Below, one piece after another: positions 38,310 to 49,629 of a stretch of DNA of 64,000 nt (the first letter of the stretch is position 1; each line of letters starts with the position of its first letter). The notes below the pieces were generated by a model. It was not told where the DNA came from. It searched no databases and saw nothing but the letters and a program-made list of their open reading frames with translations. Position numbers and translations under genes: made by a program. This stretch comes from Talinum fruticosum (Eukaryota; Streptophyta; Magnoliopsida; Caryophyllales; Talinaceae): contig JAITYX010000010.1 in assembly GCA_021018815.1 (NCBI GenBank), positions 4,960,001-5,024,000 on the forward strand, given 5' to 3'.

Positions 38310-38912
38310 AATTTCCGTTTCCTTTTTGGTTGCAAGTTTATTTTATTATACATGATCGTAAACTAGAGGCCATGATTTTTTGCATTTTATGTAATTCATA
38401 AGATAATAATGAAATATGAATGAAATGTTGAGGACATCCATTTAGTTTGCTTTAACGACCGAAGACATAAGAGGAACCGGAATTCTCTTGTTGTGATTAA
38501 CAATAAGGTAGGTTTTACAAGACAAAACATAAAGTGTACATGCAGCATAGGCCGATATATAAAGGAGGGTAGAAGGTCGACGAGTCAAATGGAAACAAAA
38601 AGTGATAAACATGAATGACTATTATTTATAACCTTTTGTTTCAGTTTGACTCTTCGATCCTTCTACCCTTATTTGTAGATCGGCCTATGTTGCATGTACA
38701 CTCCACTTTTGTCTTGTAAAACCGACCTCATTGTTAATCACAACAAGAGAATTCCGATTCCTGTTATGTCTTGCGTCGTTAAAGGAAATTAAAGTGGTGG
38801 CCTCAACATTTCATTCATAATTTCATTATTGTCTTATGAATTACGTAAACTTCAAAAAAATCATGTCTAGTTTATGATAAATGTATAATACATCAAAATT
38901 GGAAGCAAAAAG

Positions 38913-38925
<13 letters not shown>
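38310..38925. repeat. Foldback unit 1
   Basis: Arms of ~290 bp around a centre near 38620. GGAATTCTCTTGTTGTGATT (38480) mirrors 38733-38754, and GGGTAGAAGG (38567) mirrors 38659-38668. Identity between arms is high right up to the centre. Confidence 0.8.

Positions 38926-38988
<63 letters not shown>
38917..38988. repeat. (TA)n microsatellite
   Basis: About 72 bp of TA at the end of foldback unit 1, then four TATG units. Confidence 0.95.
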
Positions 38989-39001
<13 letters not shown>

Positions 39002-39177
39002 GTACTTATATGGATTTAAGGATGAAAAGGGCGAAAATATAAATGTGAAAATGTAAAAATATTGGAAAGGTATTTGGGTATAACAATCTCCACAAATACT
39101 TGTCATAAAGATAAATTTTTTATCTAATTTATTTATTTTTATGAGTTGAAGTTGGAGTGGACTAATTTATCCAAGTA

Positions 39178-39815
39178 CCTAAATTTTTGGTTTCCTTTTT
39201 GGGTGTAAGTTTGTTGTATTATACATGATCGTAAACTAGAGTACATGATCTTTTTTGAAATTTACGTAATGCATAAGAGAATAATGAATATCAATGAAAT
39301 ATTCAGGCCATCCATTTAGTTTGATTTAACAACCCAAGACATAACTAGAATTGGAATTCTCATAACCCTTATTGACTTTAGTAATGAGGTCGGATTCACT
39401 AGGCATGACATAGAGTATATGTGTAGCATGGGTCAGTTCACGAAGACAGGGAAAAGGGATAAAGGTTTTATCAGAGAAAAGGTGGTAAACAATAGGGAAT
39501 TATTACTAGTTTTATGATTGTTTACCAGCTTTTCTCTGATAAAACCTTTATCCCTTTTCCCTTTCTTCGTGGACCGACCCACAGTGCACATAGACTCTAT
39601 GTCTTGCCTTGTGAAGTCTATCTCATTGTTAAATACAACAAGGGTTATGGGAACTACGGTTCTAATTATGTCTTGGGTTGTTAAAGCGAATTAAAGGGAT
39701 GAACTCAACATTTTATTCGTATTAATTTGTCGTATGCATTATGTAAAATTTCAAATAAATCATGTCTAGTCTATGATAATGTATAATACATCAAAATTGG
39801 AAGCAAAAAGGAAAC

Positions 39816-39823
<8 letters not shown>
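39178..39823. repeat. Foldback unit 2
   Basis: Homologous to unit 1 in its outer arms but with a different central ~100 bp, again self-complementary: GATAAAGGTTTTATCAGAGA (39459) mirrors 39534-39553. Centre near 39503. Confidence 0.8.

Positions 39824-39878
<55 letters not shown>
39819..39878. repeat. (TAA)n microsatellite
   Basis: About 60 bp at the end of foldback unit 2, at the position occupied by (TA)n in unit 1. Confidence 0.95.
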
Positions 39879-40504
39879 TAATATATACGTAAACAATTAG
39901 AAGCCAAAATATTCTTTGAATGGGAAAAGGGGTAGAGGTTTTTTATTGTTGGAGTTGGTAAGAATAATTCTTTGACTTAACTCTCTCCTTCAATCATAGA
40001 GAAAATGAGTTACAAAGCACTTCCTTCGCACTCAACAGCAAGTGACCTGGCAGGCGGAGGCGCCACTTCAAGCATGGGTTCATCGTCTGGGCCCCCATGG
40101 AGAGTAGTGAATCGGTGGAGGGCCCTTTCTCTCGTTCTTCTTCGGCCCGAAGGAACTTACCGAAGGAGAAGGGGAGGAACCTCCCTAAGGAAAAGAAGAT
40201 GAACCTCCCTAAGAAGAAGTGAGGTTGTCCACCTCTATCGCTACACGAACTCCAAGCAAGCAATACATAAGAGGAGTATCACTTTGGGACAATGACAAAG
40301 GAAATAGAGATTGCTCGTGAGGACCAAAAACTGTATTACTTTCTACACTTCTGCTGTTCTCTTGAATCTATTTTCCTAAAGTGATCCTTTTGTAATAGAT
40401 TTAGTTATGTGAACTCACTCTTGATAGGTTCATAAGCGAGATCATTGAGTTTTTTTGTTGTCCACCTCTTTGTGTATTCCTTTTTCAATACTTATGTCAA
40501 AAAT
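39879..40504. other. CACTA interior, no gene recognised
   Basis: An ATG at 40005 opens a 65-codon frame (MSYKALPSHSTASDLAGGG...) ending Arg/Lys-rich. No family recognised and no splice-supported extension, so I do not call a gene. The segment 40370-40415 resembles the arm of the next foldback. Confidence 0.4.
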
Positions 40505-40785
40505 AATTTCAATATTTATGCCAAAAGGTTCATCTTTATTTTCCAAAAGGATGCTTTTTAGTATATTGAGTTATGTGCTTGTCTTTATGACTATATTGAT
40601 TGTTTGGAGTTCGTGCAGAGGTAGCGTGGACTGTAAATATGATGTATATATGTCGTCCAGGCTACCTCTGTAACAACTCCAAACAAGAAATATCGTCATA
40701 AAGACAATCACATAACTAAATCTACTACAAAAGCATGACTTTAGGAAAATAGAGATTTTCCTTGGGGCAAAAACATTGAACTCAA
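40505..40785. repeat. Foldback with ~130-bp arms
   Basis: Left arm (GTTATGTGCTTGTCTTTATG at 40571, TTTGGAGTT at 40604, CAGAGGTAGCGTGGAC at 40616) mirrors the right arm (GTCCAGGCTACCTCTG at 40655, then AACTCCAAA and CATAAAGACAATCACATAAC). The loop is only ~20 nt at about 40633-40654. Confidence 0.75.
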
Positions 40786-41003
40786 TTTATACCACAAAGT
40801 TTCAAAATGAGAGATGAACTTTTTCACACTAAATACTGAAAGAAGAGTACTCTTTATATTATATTTCACATCATTGTAATATATTCTTTGCTGGAACTTA
40901 TTGTGAATATGGAATTGTGTTGCGAACTTGTTCAATATAGAACTTTTGTTGTGGTTGTAGTAAAATGGAAATTTTTGTATGTGTTGGAAAATTGAGGTTG
41001 TTG

Positions 41004-42784
41004 TAGGGTTGGGTAATGGGGCGGGGTCAGGGCGGGTCAGGGCCGGCCCATTACTATAACGGGTCGGGCCGGGCCAGTGAAAAATAAGTGGGCTGGGCCG
41101 GGTCATGGGCCAGCTGACCCTGACCCACCCATGACCGGCCCATGGGCCAGAGCTAAACATGAATTGACATTAGTGCTTGATTTGGTAGCATAAAACAAGT
41201 AGCAGAACATCTCGTACTTGAAACAACTTGTAAGACAACGAGTTCCTAGTTTTCAACCCATGGCAAATTCCATTAAAGACATAGCTAATACAAATTGGTA
41301 ATCGCCTGGAAAAAGCATATGTCGTAATTTACAACTTTATATGATATTAAACTCTTGTTTTTCAGTAAAAAACTTTTCACGGGACCCAAATCCATACTTT
41401 AAGCTCTTAGACTCGTTTCTCGACACAACATACAAGATTTACAAGTATCACGGGACAAAGCCCACAGGTTGTGCGGGTCCAAAATTGCTTTGGAGCTCCA
41501 CAGACCTTCCCACAGCTCGTGGAGGTCAATGGTTGGCTCTAGAGGTCATCAAGGGCCTTCCCATGGTTAGTGAGGACTTCTGGTGGCCACCATGGCCTAC
41601 CCCACGGCCTGTGGGAGCACCCGCGGTGGGTATTTTGGGTTAAATAATTGCTGCTGGCCACCACAGCCTACCCCACAGCCTGTGGGGACACCCGTGGTGA
41701 GTGGCAGTAGCTCCCAAACTCTATTTTCTTATCTTCTATCTATCTTGTCCTTGTGGGATGTCTATGAAAGGTTCATTTCAACATTCTAAGTAACATATTA
41801 GCTCAATAAAACCCATTAAAATACACATGCAACATACATACTTTTCATACCAAGTTTTGGACAAACTAACACTACATAAAATTTATGATCAATCTTCAAT
41901 TCAAGTTATTTAATAAATAAGTCGCATATATAAATCGAACTTTCTTGTTTAGACTTTCCTTTAATTCGAGCGTCACATATTCTCTACAAGATGTATTGGG
42001 TGGGTCTTGGGTGGTCATGGTCATTTGACCCATGACTCGACCCGACCCATTTATTAAAAAGTATTGCCAGCCCGTTAAGTAAGTGGGCAGCCCAGCCCGG
42101 CCGGGTCCGGCCCGTTGCCCGGCCCTAATTAGCGTCATTTCTTTGAGAGAAAAAAACCCTTTATTTTTTCTATTTTTCACTGTAAAAAATTCCCACTTAG
42201 TTAATTAAAAAATACAAAAATAGAAGGTTATGTTCTCTTTTTCACTGCTAGCAATGGAAAAAAATGTAGAATAATTAATCTTAAAAAGAAAAAAATCATC
42301 CTTAATCAAATTTCATTATTTTTTTTTTGAAGTAAAATATTTTGGAACATCATAAAAAAAAAAGAATCCCATGTTGGCAGTGCTGAGATTTTGAGTAAAC
42401 CTAATCAATGAATGAATATAGAGCTTTAATTTCTCATAACATTTACTATACAAATTAAAAATACATGTAAATTGATTTTTAATTTATCTACAAATAAATA
42501 AGTTATCAAAAGTAATAAAATTATTTTTTAAAAAAAAAAGAATGGAAAGAGAAAGTAGATTGAAAAAATTATTTTTAAAATTAGAATTAATAATGGAATT
42601 TGTGAATATTATGAGATGACTCTTTTACTTTGACCCATTAATGGCCTGCGGCGACCCTTTAATGGCCCATCTTCACATGACCCTAAATTAGCTCGACCCT
42701 TTTATTACTAAACTTGAGCTTTGACCCTTTCTTTTGGCTCAGCCTCGCTGGCCCAATGGGTACTCTACCCATTGGCCAGCCCTA
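41004..42784. mobile_element. hAT-like non-autonomous element inside the CACTA
   Basis: 1781 bp with terminal inverted repeats TAGGGTTGGGTAATGGGG and (right end, reversed) TAGGGCTGGCCAATGGGT, and a perfect 8-bp duplication GGTTGTTG (40996-41003 and 42785-42792). Eight bases is the hAT signature. Subterminal GGGCCGGGCC-type repeats are dense at 41030-41155 and 42000-42125. No transposase. A tandem pair of ~46-bp units (41584-41630 and 41655-41702, CCTACCCCAC-GCCTGTGG) lies in the middle. Confidence 0.8.
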
Positions 42785-43358
42785 GGTTGTTGGTTGTTCA
42801 TTGTGTAAGTTGTGATGTATTTTGGAGTGTATTTTGTATAGGGCGAACGGAAAAATATAAAAAATTATATATAAAAAATACAGACCTATGACGACGGTTC
42901 TTACATTAGAATCGTCGCCATATGCCCCTGCCTAAAATATTTTTGGCATTTCTCTGCAGGACCTATGACGACGGTTCGTCGTCATAAGTTATTATATGAC
43001 GACAGTTCTTCTTGGAAAACCGTCATCATAGGTCATCTTTTACTACGGCCGTTGAACCATAGTTAAAAGATGCACATGTAACAACGGCCACATGCACGTC
43101 TCATGTTAACTGTAGTTAAAGGTCATTTTTAACCATAATTAAAAGTGGTTCCTGTAGTAGTGCCTGTATGGTTAGAACATTGAAACATAGTTTATAGAAT
43201 CATATGCAATTCATAACCAAATAGTTTAAGCCAACAATTAGACAAACCATCAACAGTAGTAAAATTGTTCATCAAAGAGCTAAATAACCAACCAACCATT
43301 TCTCCCCCATGCCTTTCAGCAAAAATACAAGCTCACAAAATGTAGGCCATTTGAAAAA

Positions 43359-45222
43359 CTAAAATTTCTTGTGAGAAAAACCCATAATAGATAAATATAG
43401 TTCTGAATTAGGATAAGGGGAAGAATAAGATGGAACTAAAGGTGAAGGGTCAGATGGAGCGGCAGGGGCCATATCAGTGGGAGCGACTCTGGGACGATCA
43501 AATAAGCTTGCTGGAGCAGGATCTGTTGTGCCGGGTGCTGCTGAGGCAGAGTTGAAGGGACCTATAATAGGAGTACATATATGAGGCATGAAGTTGGCCT
43601 TGAGGTCTTCTCGAATAGCCGTAGTTAGATCAAGACAATTTGACTCCTTGATTTGTTGCTCTTCATTCTCAAAGACGAGAAATTTGGTCAAAAGTAGATC
43701 ACATATCCTGCCTAAGCGCATGTGAGGCATGAAGTTGACCTTGAGGTCCTCTCGGATAGCCGTAGTCAGATCAAGAAAATTTGACTCCTTGATTTGTTGC
43801 TCTTTATTCTTAAAGACGAGAAATTTGGTCAAAATTAGATCACATATCCTGCCTAAGTGCCCAACTTGATAATTCAGCATCTCATTAGATTCCGTCAGAG
43901 TAGCAACCTCTCAACTCAGACTGTCCATGGCTGCATGCATGAGATTGGCTCCAGTTTCAAAGACTTAATCATGATCTTGAGGAGTGTGATCTCATTCGCT
44001 AAAAATTTGGGAGAAGGGTCAGATGATTTGGGGTCAGTGGATGGTGGCGGAGGAGGTGGTGGAAGTTTGTGGGTATGAACCCATTTCCTTCACTTAATAA
44101 GACAAAATCCTAGACCCTCTATCAATGATTGATTTATCATTTTAGGTGGTTTAGTGGTAGATTCCTCGTCCTCAAGGGGGACTTGGAAGTATTGAAAGAT
44201 CTTGGTCACAAGGTTCCTAAAAGGAAGAACTTGATGAGGTGGGTCAGATGAGACTTTAATCATGTGGTTCAGAATGAGAGGGGAAAGATCTCCATCAAAT
44301 CCTTTAAGAATATCATAAATGACTTTGAGAAAGGTGGTGTTGGGATTTTTGTTGGCAGTCTTGTAGGGGAAGACGTTCCTGAAGAGAATGAAACAAAGCA
44401 GATTTGTGTAAGAGAAGTTATGTTTGACCTACAGATGGATGCGAAAGTATTTGGAGAAGAAATCTTTGGACACATCATCAAAATGAGTGTCACTAAGGTT
44501 TAAGAATAGACATGAACAATCAAGCAACCAGTTGAGTAGGGTGGAATTGAGAGCAATAGTCTTCCCTTTTACTGTGGATTTGACCAGAGTGGAGCGATTT
44601 GACCTAAGGGAGGTCAGATTAGCAAAAACATCCTAAGTAACCGAGGGTAGGTAGGGTTAGAGATGGGGAAGTAGTTTAAGGCATCCATTTCTTCAAGATT
44701 TTCAATCCAAGAGAAGCCAGAGGTTTTGAAAAAGGGCAGAGTTATGGGTTGGCAGAGAAGAATGTCTCGGTCAAAGACTGAGGAAACTCGTTTGAATCCA
44801 ATCCCATTTAACCATTTAATGGGCAGAGATGAGGAGGAGAAATGGATGATACCTGACTCGGCGACGAGGGCCAAGGGAAGAGGGTTTGAGCTCTCATCCG
44901 TGTCAGAATTCGTAGAGATGGTGGTGGGTGAAGAAGATGATTTCACAATGATTGCTTTGGCAACGCTTCTAGTGCATTTCCGAGGTGTTGGCATTGACTC
45001 CTTTGCTCTTGGTCTCTTAGTGCATGATGGTAGAGCTTTTCCCATAATGTCGAACAATCTCCAAAAATCGCTAGCTATTTTGGTGTTTTTGAGAAAGAAA
45101 GATGAAGATTTGAGAAAAAGATTTTGAAAAACATTAGGAGAAAGAGTGAAGAGGAGGATGCAAGAGGGAGCGAGAAGGGTAACTGACGATGATGGGACTG
45201 AGAGAGAGAAATAGTGGAGCAA
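43359..45222 (-). pseudogene. Extra ORF region of the large copia element
   Basis: Located downstream of pol and upstream of the polypurine tract. The likely start is ATG 45045 (MGKALPSCTKRPRAKES), Lys/Arg/Ser-rich, reaching NPTYPRLLRMF at about 44640. There a one-base shift is needed to go on into ...TLVKSTVKGKTIAL and SPLILNHMIKVSS...LPFRNLVTKIFQYFQVPLEDEE, then a Pro-rich stretch (PPPPPPSTDP). The last piece (43359-43880) contains an in-frame 47-codon tandem duplication and a Pro/Ala/Ser-rich tail. The TYP-L-RMF motif fits the 'putative plant transposon protein' domain found in SIRE-type elements. Function is unknown; no envelope features are seen. Confidence 0.6.
43583..43864 (-). repeat. 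In-frame 141-bp tandem duplication
   Basis: Two copies starting at 43583 and 43724 (GAGGCATGAAGTTG...), period 141 bp or 47 codons, differing at about ten positions. Each encodes LGRICDL-LTKFLVF and IKESN-LDLTTAIREDLK. Confidence 0.9.
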
Positions 45223-45564
45223 TATGTCTATTATATGCCCAGGTGTGTGGTGCTAGATACACCATCTGAAAAAGATTCATCATTTAAAAAAAAAAAGGTT
45301 AATCAAATATACATAATAGTTCACTAAATATATATAAAGGTTTATTTTGTAAATATATAAATTCGCATTAGAAATATAAAATTTACTAACTTAGATCAAA
45401 TAATTTCACTTGAAAATTAATATCTTCCTAACAAATTGATATCTAAAATAATACAACCGATCATATAGTGATAGATATATCCTTTGTAAAAAGATATTTA
45501 AGGTTCACAAAATGTAAAAATTAAAAAGGTTCACTGCACAATAAAAAAAAGTTCATTGAAACAT

Positions 45565-45982
45565 TAAAAAGATTCACCGTAGAATCGAAAATAGCCGTAT
45601 GAGTAATCACAACGGTGAAGTCATTCTTCCGGAGAGTTCTACGCTTGTTTTCCTCAGTGTGAAGCCATGATCGGATCATGAGTTCCAGAATGAAGAGCTC
45701 GCAAGCCTTGGCGAAGAGAATTGGGGCTTCGGTGGAGATCATACGAGACATCTTCATCGGCTTTCATGATCTTCTTGATCTGGCCAATGGCAGCTGGTGG
45801 GTCTTGAAATTGTTAATTGTTTGATCTCTTGACGTTGCTACGACCGAAACATCTGGATCTATTATTGATGTTGTTGAAGGAGGTGGTGGTACGGTAGCTG
45901 CGGAGGGTACCGGGTGGTCATCGACGACGGGGGCCGCCGGAGTCGGTGGCTGCGACGGCAACGGTTGCTTGTTGCCCTCCAT
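45565..45982 (-). pseudogene. NF-YC-like histone-fold sequence inside the copia element
   Basis: NF-YC is a subunit of the CCAAT-binding factor NF-Y; its histone fold pairs with NF-YB. From ATG 45982 the frame reads MEGNKQPLPSQPPTP, Pro-rich, then NNFKTHQLPLAR, the lead-in to the NF-YC core. A missing base after LPLAR and an extra base before RMIS flank the KKIMKADEDV stretch, which stays readable in the shifted frame; the written frame meets a TGA there. It then continues RMISTEAPILFAKACELF, ELMIRSWLHTEENKRRTL, RKNDF and ITHTAIFD, the NF-YC alpha-2/alpha-3 core, before diverging after about 45,575. Plant NF-YC coding regions usually lack introns, so retrocopy and DNA capture cannot be told apart. 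It lies between pol and the extra ORF of the host element. Not functional as written. Confidence 0.85.
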
Positions 45983-46588
45983 TGTCTCAAGCAACCTAGG
46001 TTTCTGTGTTTTCTCTCTAAAAGTAGGGAATGGGATTGGGGTGGGGTTGAGAAGAGAGAGTGTGAGTGAGTGAAAAGGCACATGGGGGAGGGGGAGGGTG
46101 TATATTGCAATATATACTGGGTTGTAGGATAGCTTTTGCGATAGTGGAAGGGTAATAATTATGGAAGGTGGCAGAGAGAGAAGAGAGAGAGAGAGGTAGT
46201 TACCAAATTAATTACATACTAATGGTTAGAGAGAGGAGAGGGATTAAGAAAACTTTTGGAAAAAAATTGAATTAAGAAAAGATTTTTCAAAAGATTTTGA
46301 ATTTTGAGAATTTTGAAATCTTTTCAAAAATTCCTTAGGAGATAATAAACTTCCATTAGTTGGAAAATTACTTTACAAAATTTGGCCTTTCAATTTTATT
46401 ACAATTTTTGTATCACGGAATATTTAGATTCTAGATATGCATTTGGGGTCGACTGGCTTACTCGTGAAGTCAGAATTCTTCTTTTCTTTGTAATCTGCAT
46501 TCCACGCTTGGTACCGTGGTAATATTTAGCATAATTATGGCTGCAATACTCGGAATAAACCATTAGTACCTTAGAGAGTGTCTCCTCC
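45983..46588 (-). other. Sequence between pol end and NF-YC remnant
   Basis: Includes a CT-rich (minus-strand) stretch at 46170-46195 and CTCTCT around 46010, like a plant 5' leader, which may have come with the NF-YC fragment. No other coding sequence. Confidence 0.35.
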
Positions 46589-47245
46589 TCAATTATGGGA
46601 ATCAAACATACCAAGTTATCTCCTTATAAAACAAAATTGATTTTCACTCAGGGGTTTTGTGAAGATATCAGCTAATTAGTATTGGGTAGGGATAAACTCA
46701 AGAACAATGTCACCTTTTTCGGCATGATATCCGACTAAGTGGCATCTCGACCGCAATGTGTTTTGTCTTAGAATGTTGCACCGGATTTTTAGTAATGCTT
46801 ATGGCACTCTAGTTGTGACATTTGATTGGTACCTTTGTGTAATCTATACTAAAGTCTCTTATTTGTTGCATGATCCATAAATGTTTAGCACAACATGCAC
46901 CGGGGCAATGTATTCTGCCTCAACCGTGGATAATGCAACCAAAGTTTGTTTCTTTGAGTGCCAAGATATGAGAGATTGGCTAAGGAGTTAACATGCACCA
47001 GAGGTGCTCATTCTATCTACCCCGTAACCAGCATAATCGACATCTATATATCTGGTTAGATCAAAGTCCGACTCCATGGGGTACCATAAGCCGAGAGTCG
47101 AGTACCGCTAAGTAGAAATCCTTTTTCCCAGCAGTCGGATGAGACTCTTTAGGACATGATTGCAATCGAGTATACAAGTAAACACTAAACATTATGTCGA
47201 GTCCGCCGACGGTCGATAGAGAAGGGAACCAATCATACCTTATAA
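46589..47245 (-). pseudogene. Copia RNase H domain
   Basis: Minus strand from the gypsy insertion point gives RPDIMFSVYLYTR-QSCPKESH, then YPMESDFDLTRY, DYAGYGVDRMSTSGAC, ISWHSKKQTLVALSTVEAEYIA, EKGDIVLEFIPTQY, LADIFTKPL and ENQFCFIRR, ending at the TGA 46589-46591. These are the ordered motifs of copia RNase H. Several frameshifts and stops (for example within the final FIRR-LGMF motif). Confidence 0.85.
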
Positions 47246-48535
47246 TGTAACGCCCCAATCACCATTACTTAATAATCCCCTAATTAGATAATATTAGGTA
47301 TGGTCACAGCGGAAGTTGAAGACTGAAGGCGTTACCGCCGCCCTAATAATAGGACCAGGCTAAAATAAAATACAATAAAAACCTGTGTCCATCGGTTATG
47401 CTTTAGTAAGTCGTGATAGCACTAAATATCATGTCTCATTGGCTAAACCATACAACATAATTAAACCAACCCCAAAATAGAGTTATGATACATTTATACT
47501 ATACAAACCCATATAACCATCTACGGTAAGAAACAAGCAACATATAATACATTGCGGGTTCAAAACCAAAACCAGATAAGGAGATAATCACTGTGAGCGT
47601 CTAGACCTATCATAGATCTTATGGAAACAACACATCCAGCTGGATCTTGCTTCCGTCAGGCTTCTTAGACAATGGGCTGTTGATAAAACCTTTTTCCAAA
47701 AACAAAAATAGTAAAATAATTCAAAGAATGAGTCGAAACTCAGCACGAACATTCCTGTACAGTCAAATATCTTTGAAAACATTTTAATTGAGCGCGTGCA
47801 TTTCGATTTATTTTAGTTCAAAATTAGAGGGGAGAGAATATGAGTCAAACTTGCTTACAGGTTATTATCTGAAAGTGGAACCCCTTGTATAATTGATGCG
47901 ATCTTTGAATAAGGTGCACACCTCCCGAGCCGACCAAGAACCCGAGTTAAAGCCGCGCGGTAAAATTGAAGGGCGTAAGCCCCGATAATTGATAATTGAT
48001 AATTGATCGGGGACCACTTAATTAGGTGACAAAGCTTGATTTGCAAATGATTCATTATTAATTATATATATAAGAAAGATTGAGATTTGTTGAAACATGT
48101 GAATTTTCGAAAAGTACAGGTAATGAACGTACTCGGGTTGAAAATCTTTGTTTCTCCCCCTTATAGAAATTGAAGTTACCAGCTAGTCGGCAACGGAAGT
48201 GGCCTCAATTCTATTTTAAATAAATTTCTGTTGTTAATAACGTTTCTCTTGAGTTTCAATGACTCGAATTCGTACAAGTGTTTGCAATTTATTCATTTTC
48301 TTTATTTATTACGTAATCGATAAAATTAAGATTTTTATTACTCAACTCGTCGTGTTACCTCCATCTAAAATATTGTCCACAACACATAATTTGCGCAAGA
48401 GATTTGTTTAAACTAATTATTGATGTTTTATACAATTAATCTGTTACTCCGCTTAGATTGAAAGACTTTTATTTTGGACTTCTAATTATGCCTTAGCTAT
48501 TGTAATTTGTTTAGCATATAAAATATATGCTCTAA

Positions 48536-48674
<139 letters not shown>

Positions 48675-48913
48675 ACTCCCAATTCGATTAGCTTTGCCAA
48701 GCCTAACATCACTTCGAATCCTTGCCACTAACTCACTTTTCACCTCATTACCTCCCATAAATTAATTTAATTTGCTCAAATTACACATAAGCCACAATAC
48801 ACTACTTTAATTTAAGGATATACGCATCGTTACCTCAACAAAGTTCACGTTCACATACACAATTAGATATACTAAATTTCTCAAATTTTTACATACCTCC
48901 AACACAACTTATT

Positions 48914-49337
48914 GGGTGTGTTCGGCAGTAGCGTTTGAGTTAGTGATTACTGTTTTGGAGGATGTAAAGCACTACTTATCTAAAAATGTAAGTGTTCGGC
49001 GAGGTAGTGTTTGACATAGTGAATAGAATTTTAGGTAGTGTTTTTGAAAAGTTACTCAAAGTAACGTTTTCAAAAACACTACCTAGTGTTTGCACATAAT
49101 TTCCAAAATTCTCCTTTTTATTTTCTAAAATCTTTTATCAATTATGTCTTTTTAAGTCATTTTATACAAATCTGTTACTTAAACAGCTACTATTACCGAA
49201 CACACTTATCTCAAATCACTAGTTGAACATCTAACCACTAACAACTAGTCAATAACAGCTAATCGCTAATAAAACAACTAACAGACTACTAAAACATCTA
49301 ACCACTACTAAAACAACTAATTTTACCGAACACGCCC
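48914..49337. mobile_element. MITE in gypsy LTR
   Basis: 424 bp present only in this LTR; the empty site is 58488-58497 in the sister LTR. Terminal repeats GGGTGTGTTCGG and (right, reversed) GGGCGTGTTCGG, 3-bp flanks ATT/ACT with one mismatch: Harbinger/Tourist-like. The left part holds a hairpin (AGGTAGTGTTTTTGAAAA at 49032 against 49066-49084). A second terminal-like CCGAACACAC at 49197-49206 suggests a composite. Confidence 0.75.
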
Positions 49338-49629
49338 ACTATCCAAATTCAATCTCCCTACACATTTCTCTTCCTTTTGCCCAATTGTAACCATCAAATT
49401 ACTCAAGATTCACATCACTACATTCCCAATTTAATTCACTAAATCATAATTGCACAGGAGGAATCACATTCAGTCACCTTCATACACAATCACTCCACCA
49501 AATCACCAAATCACAATCATTCACACTAATTTTTTTCCCAATTCAATCTTTAAATTCATATCATAAACGTCATTATAAAACTATATAATTTAATTAACAA
49601 CTACAATCACTAAGTAAATAATGACGTGT

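Larger units (their letters stand above)
37900..39895. repeat. Tandem ~0.87-0.9-kb units containing long foldbacks
   Basis: A spacer block (GGAAAGGTATTTGG, then AATACTTGTCATAAAGATAAATT, then GATGAGTTGAAGTTGG) occurs at about 38180 and again at about 39063. An older copy without a foldback lies at about 37960. Each of the two later copies is followed by a ~600-bp foldback (38310-38925 and 39178-39823) and then by a microsatellite. Confidence 0.75.
37114..43162. mobile_element. CACTA (En/Spm-type) transposon, no transposase seen
   Basis: 6049 bp, flanked by a 3-bp duplication CCT (37111-37113 and 43163-43165). The right end reads CCTGTAGTAGTG, the reverse complement of CACTACTACAGG. The left end TAGTACTACAG differs from CACTACTACAG at two bases. 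Subterminal motifs such as TGACGGTT/AACCGTCA and ATGACGACGGTTC occur repeatedly at both ends (37143-37330, 42885-43030), as in this superfamily. The interior has tandem foldback units, another foldback and a hAT insertion, but no TNP2-like ORF. Confidence 0.8.

Noticed and set aside
38867..39106. ORF with Ile-Tyr repeats
   Set aside because: It translates the (TA)n microsatellite.
40005..40263. 65-codon plus ORF and 89-codon minus ORF in the CACTA interior
   Set aside because: No family recognised, overlapping on both strands, no splice evidence; may be part of an unrecognised CACTA gene but not supportable.
44264..45127. Plus-strand ORFs at 44264-44503 and 44726-45127
   Set aside because: Antisense to the copia extra ORF, whose minus-strand frames have matching motifs in the element at 870-2440.
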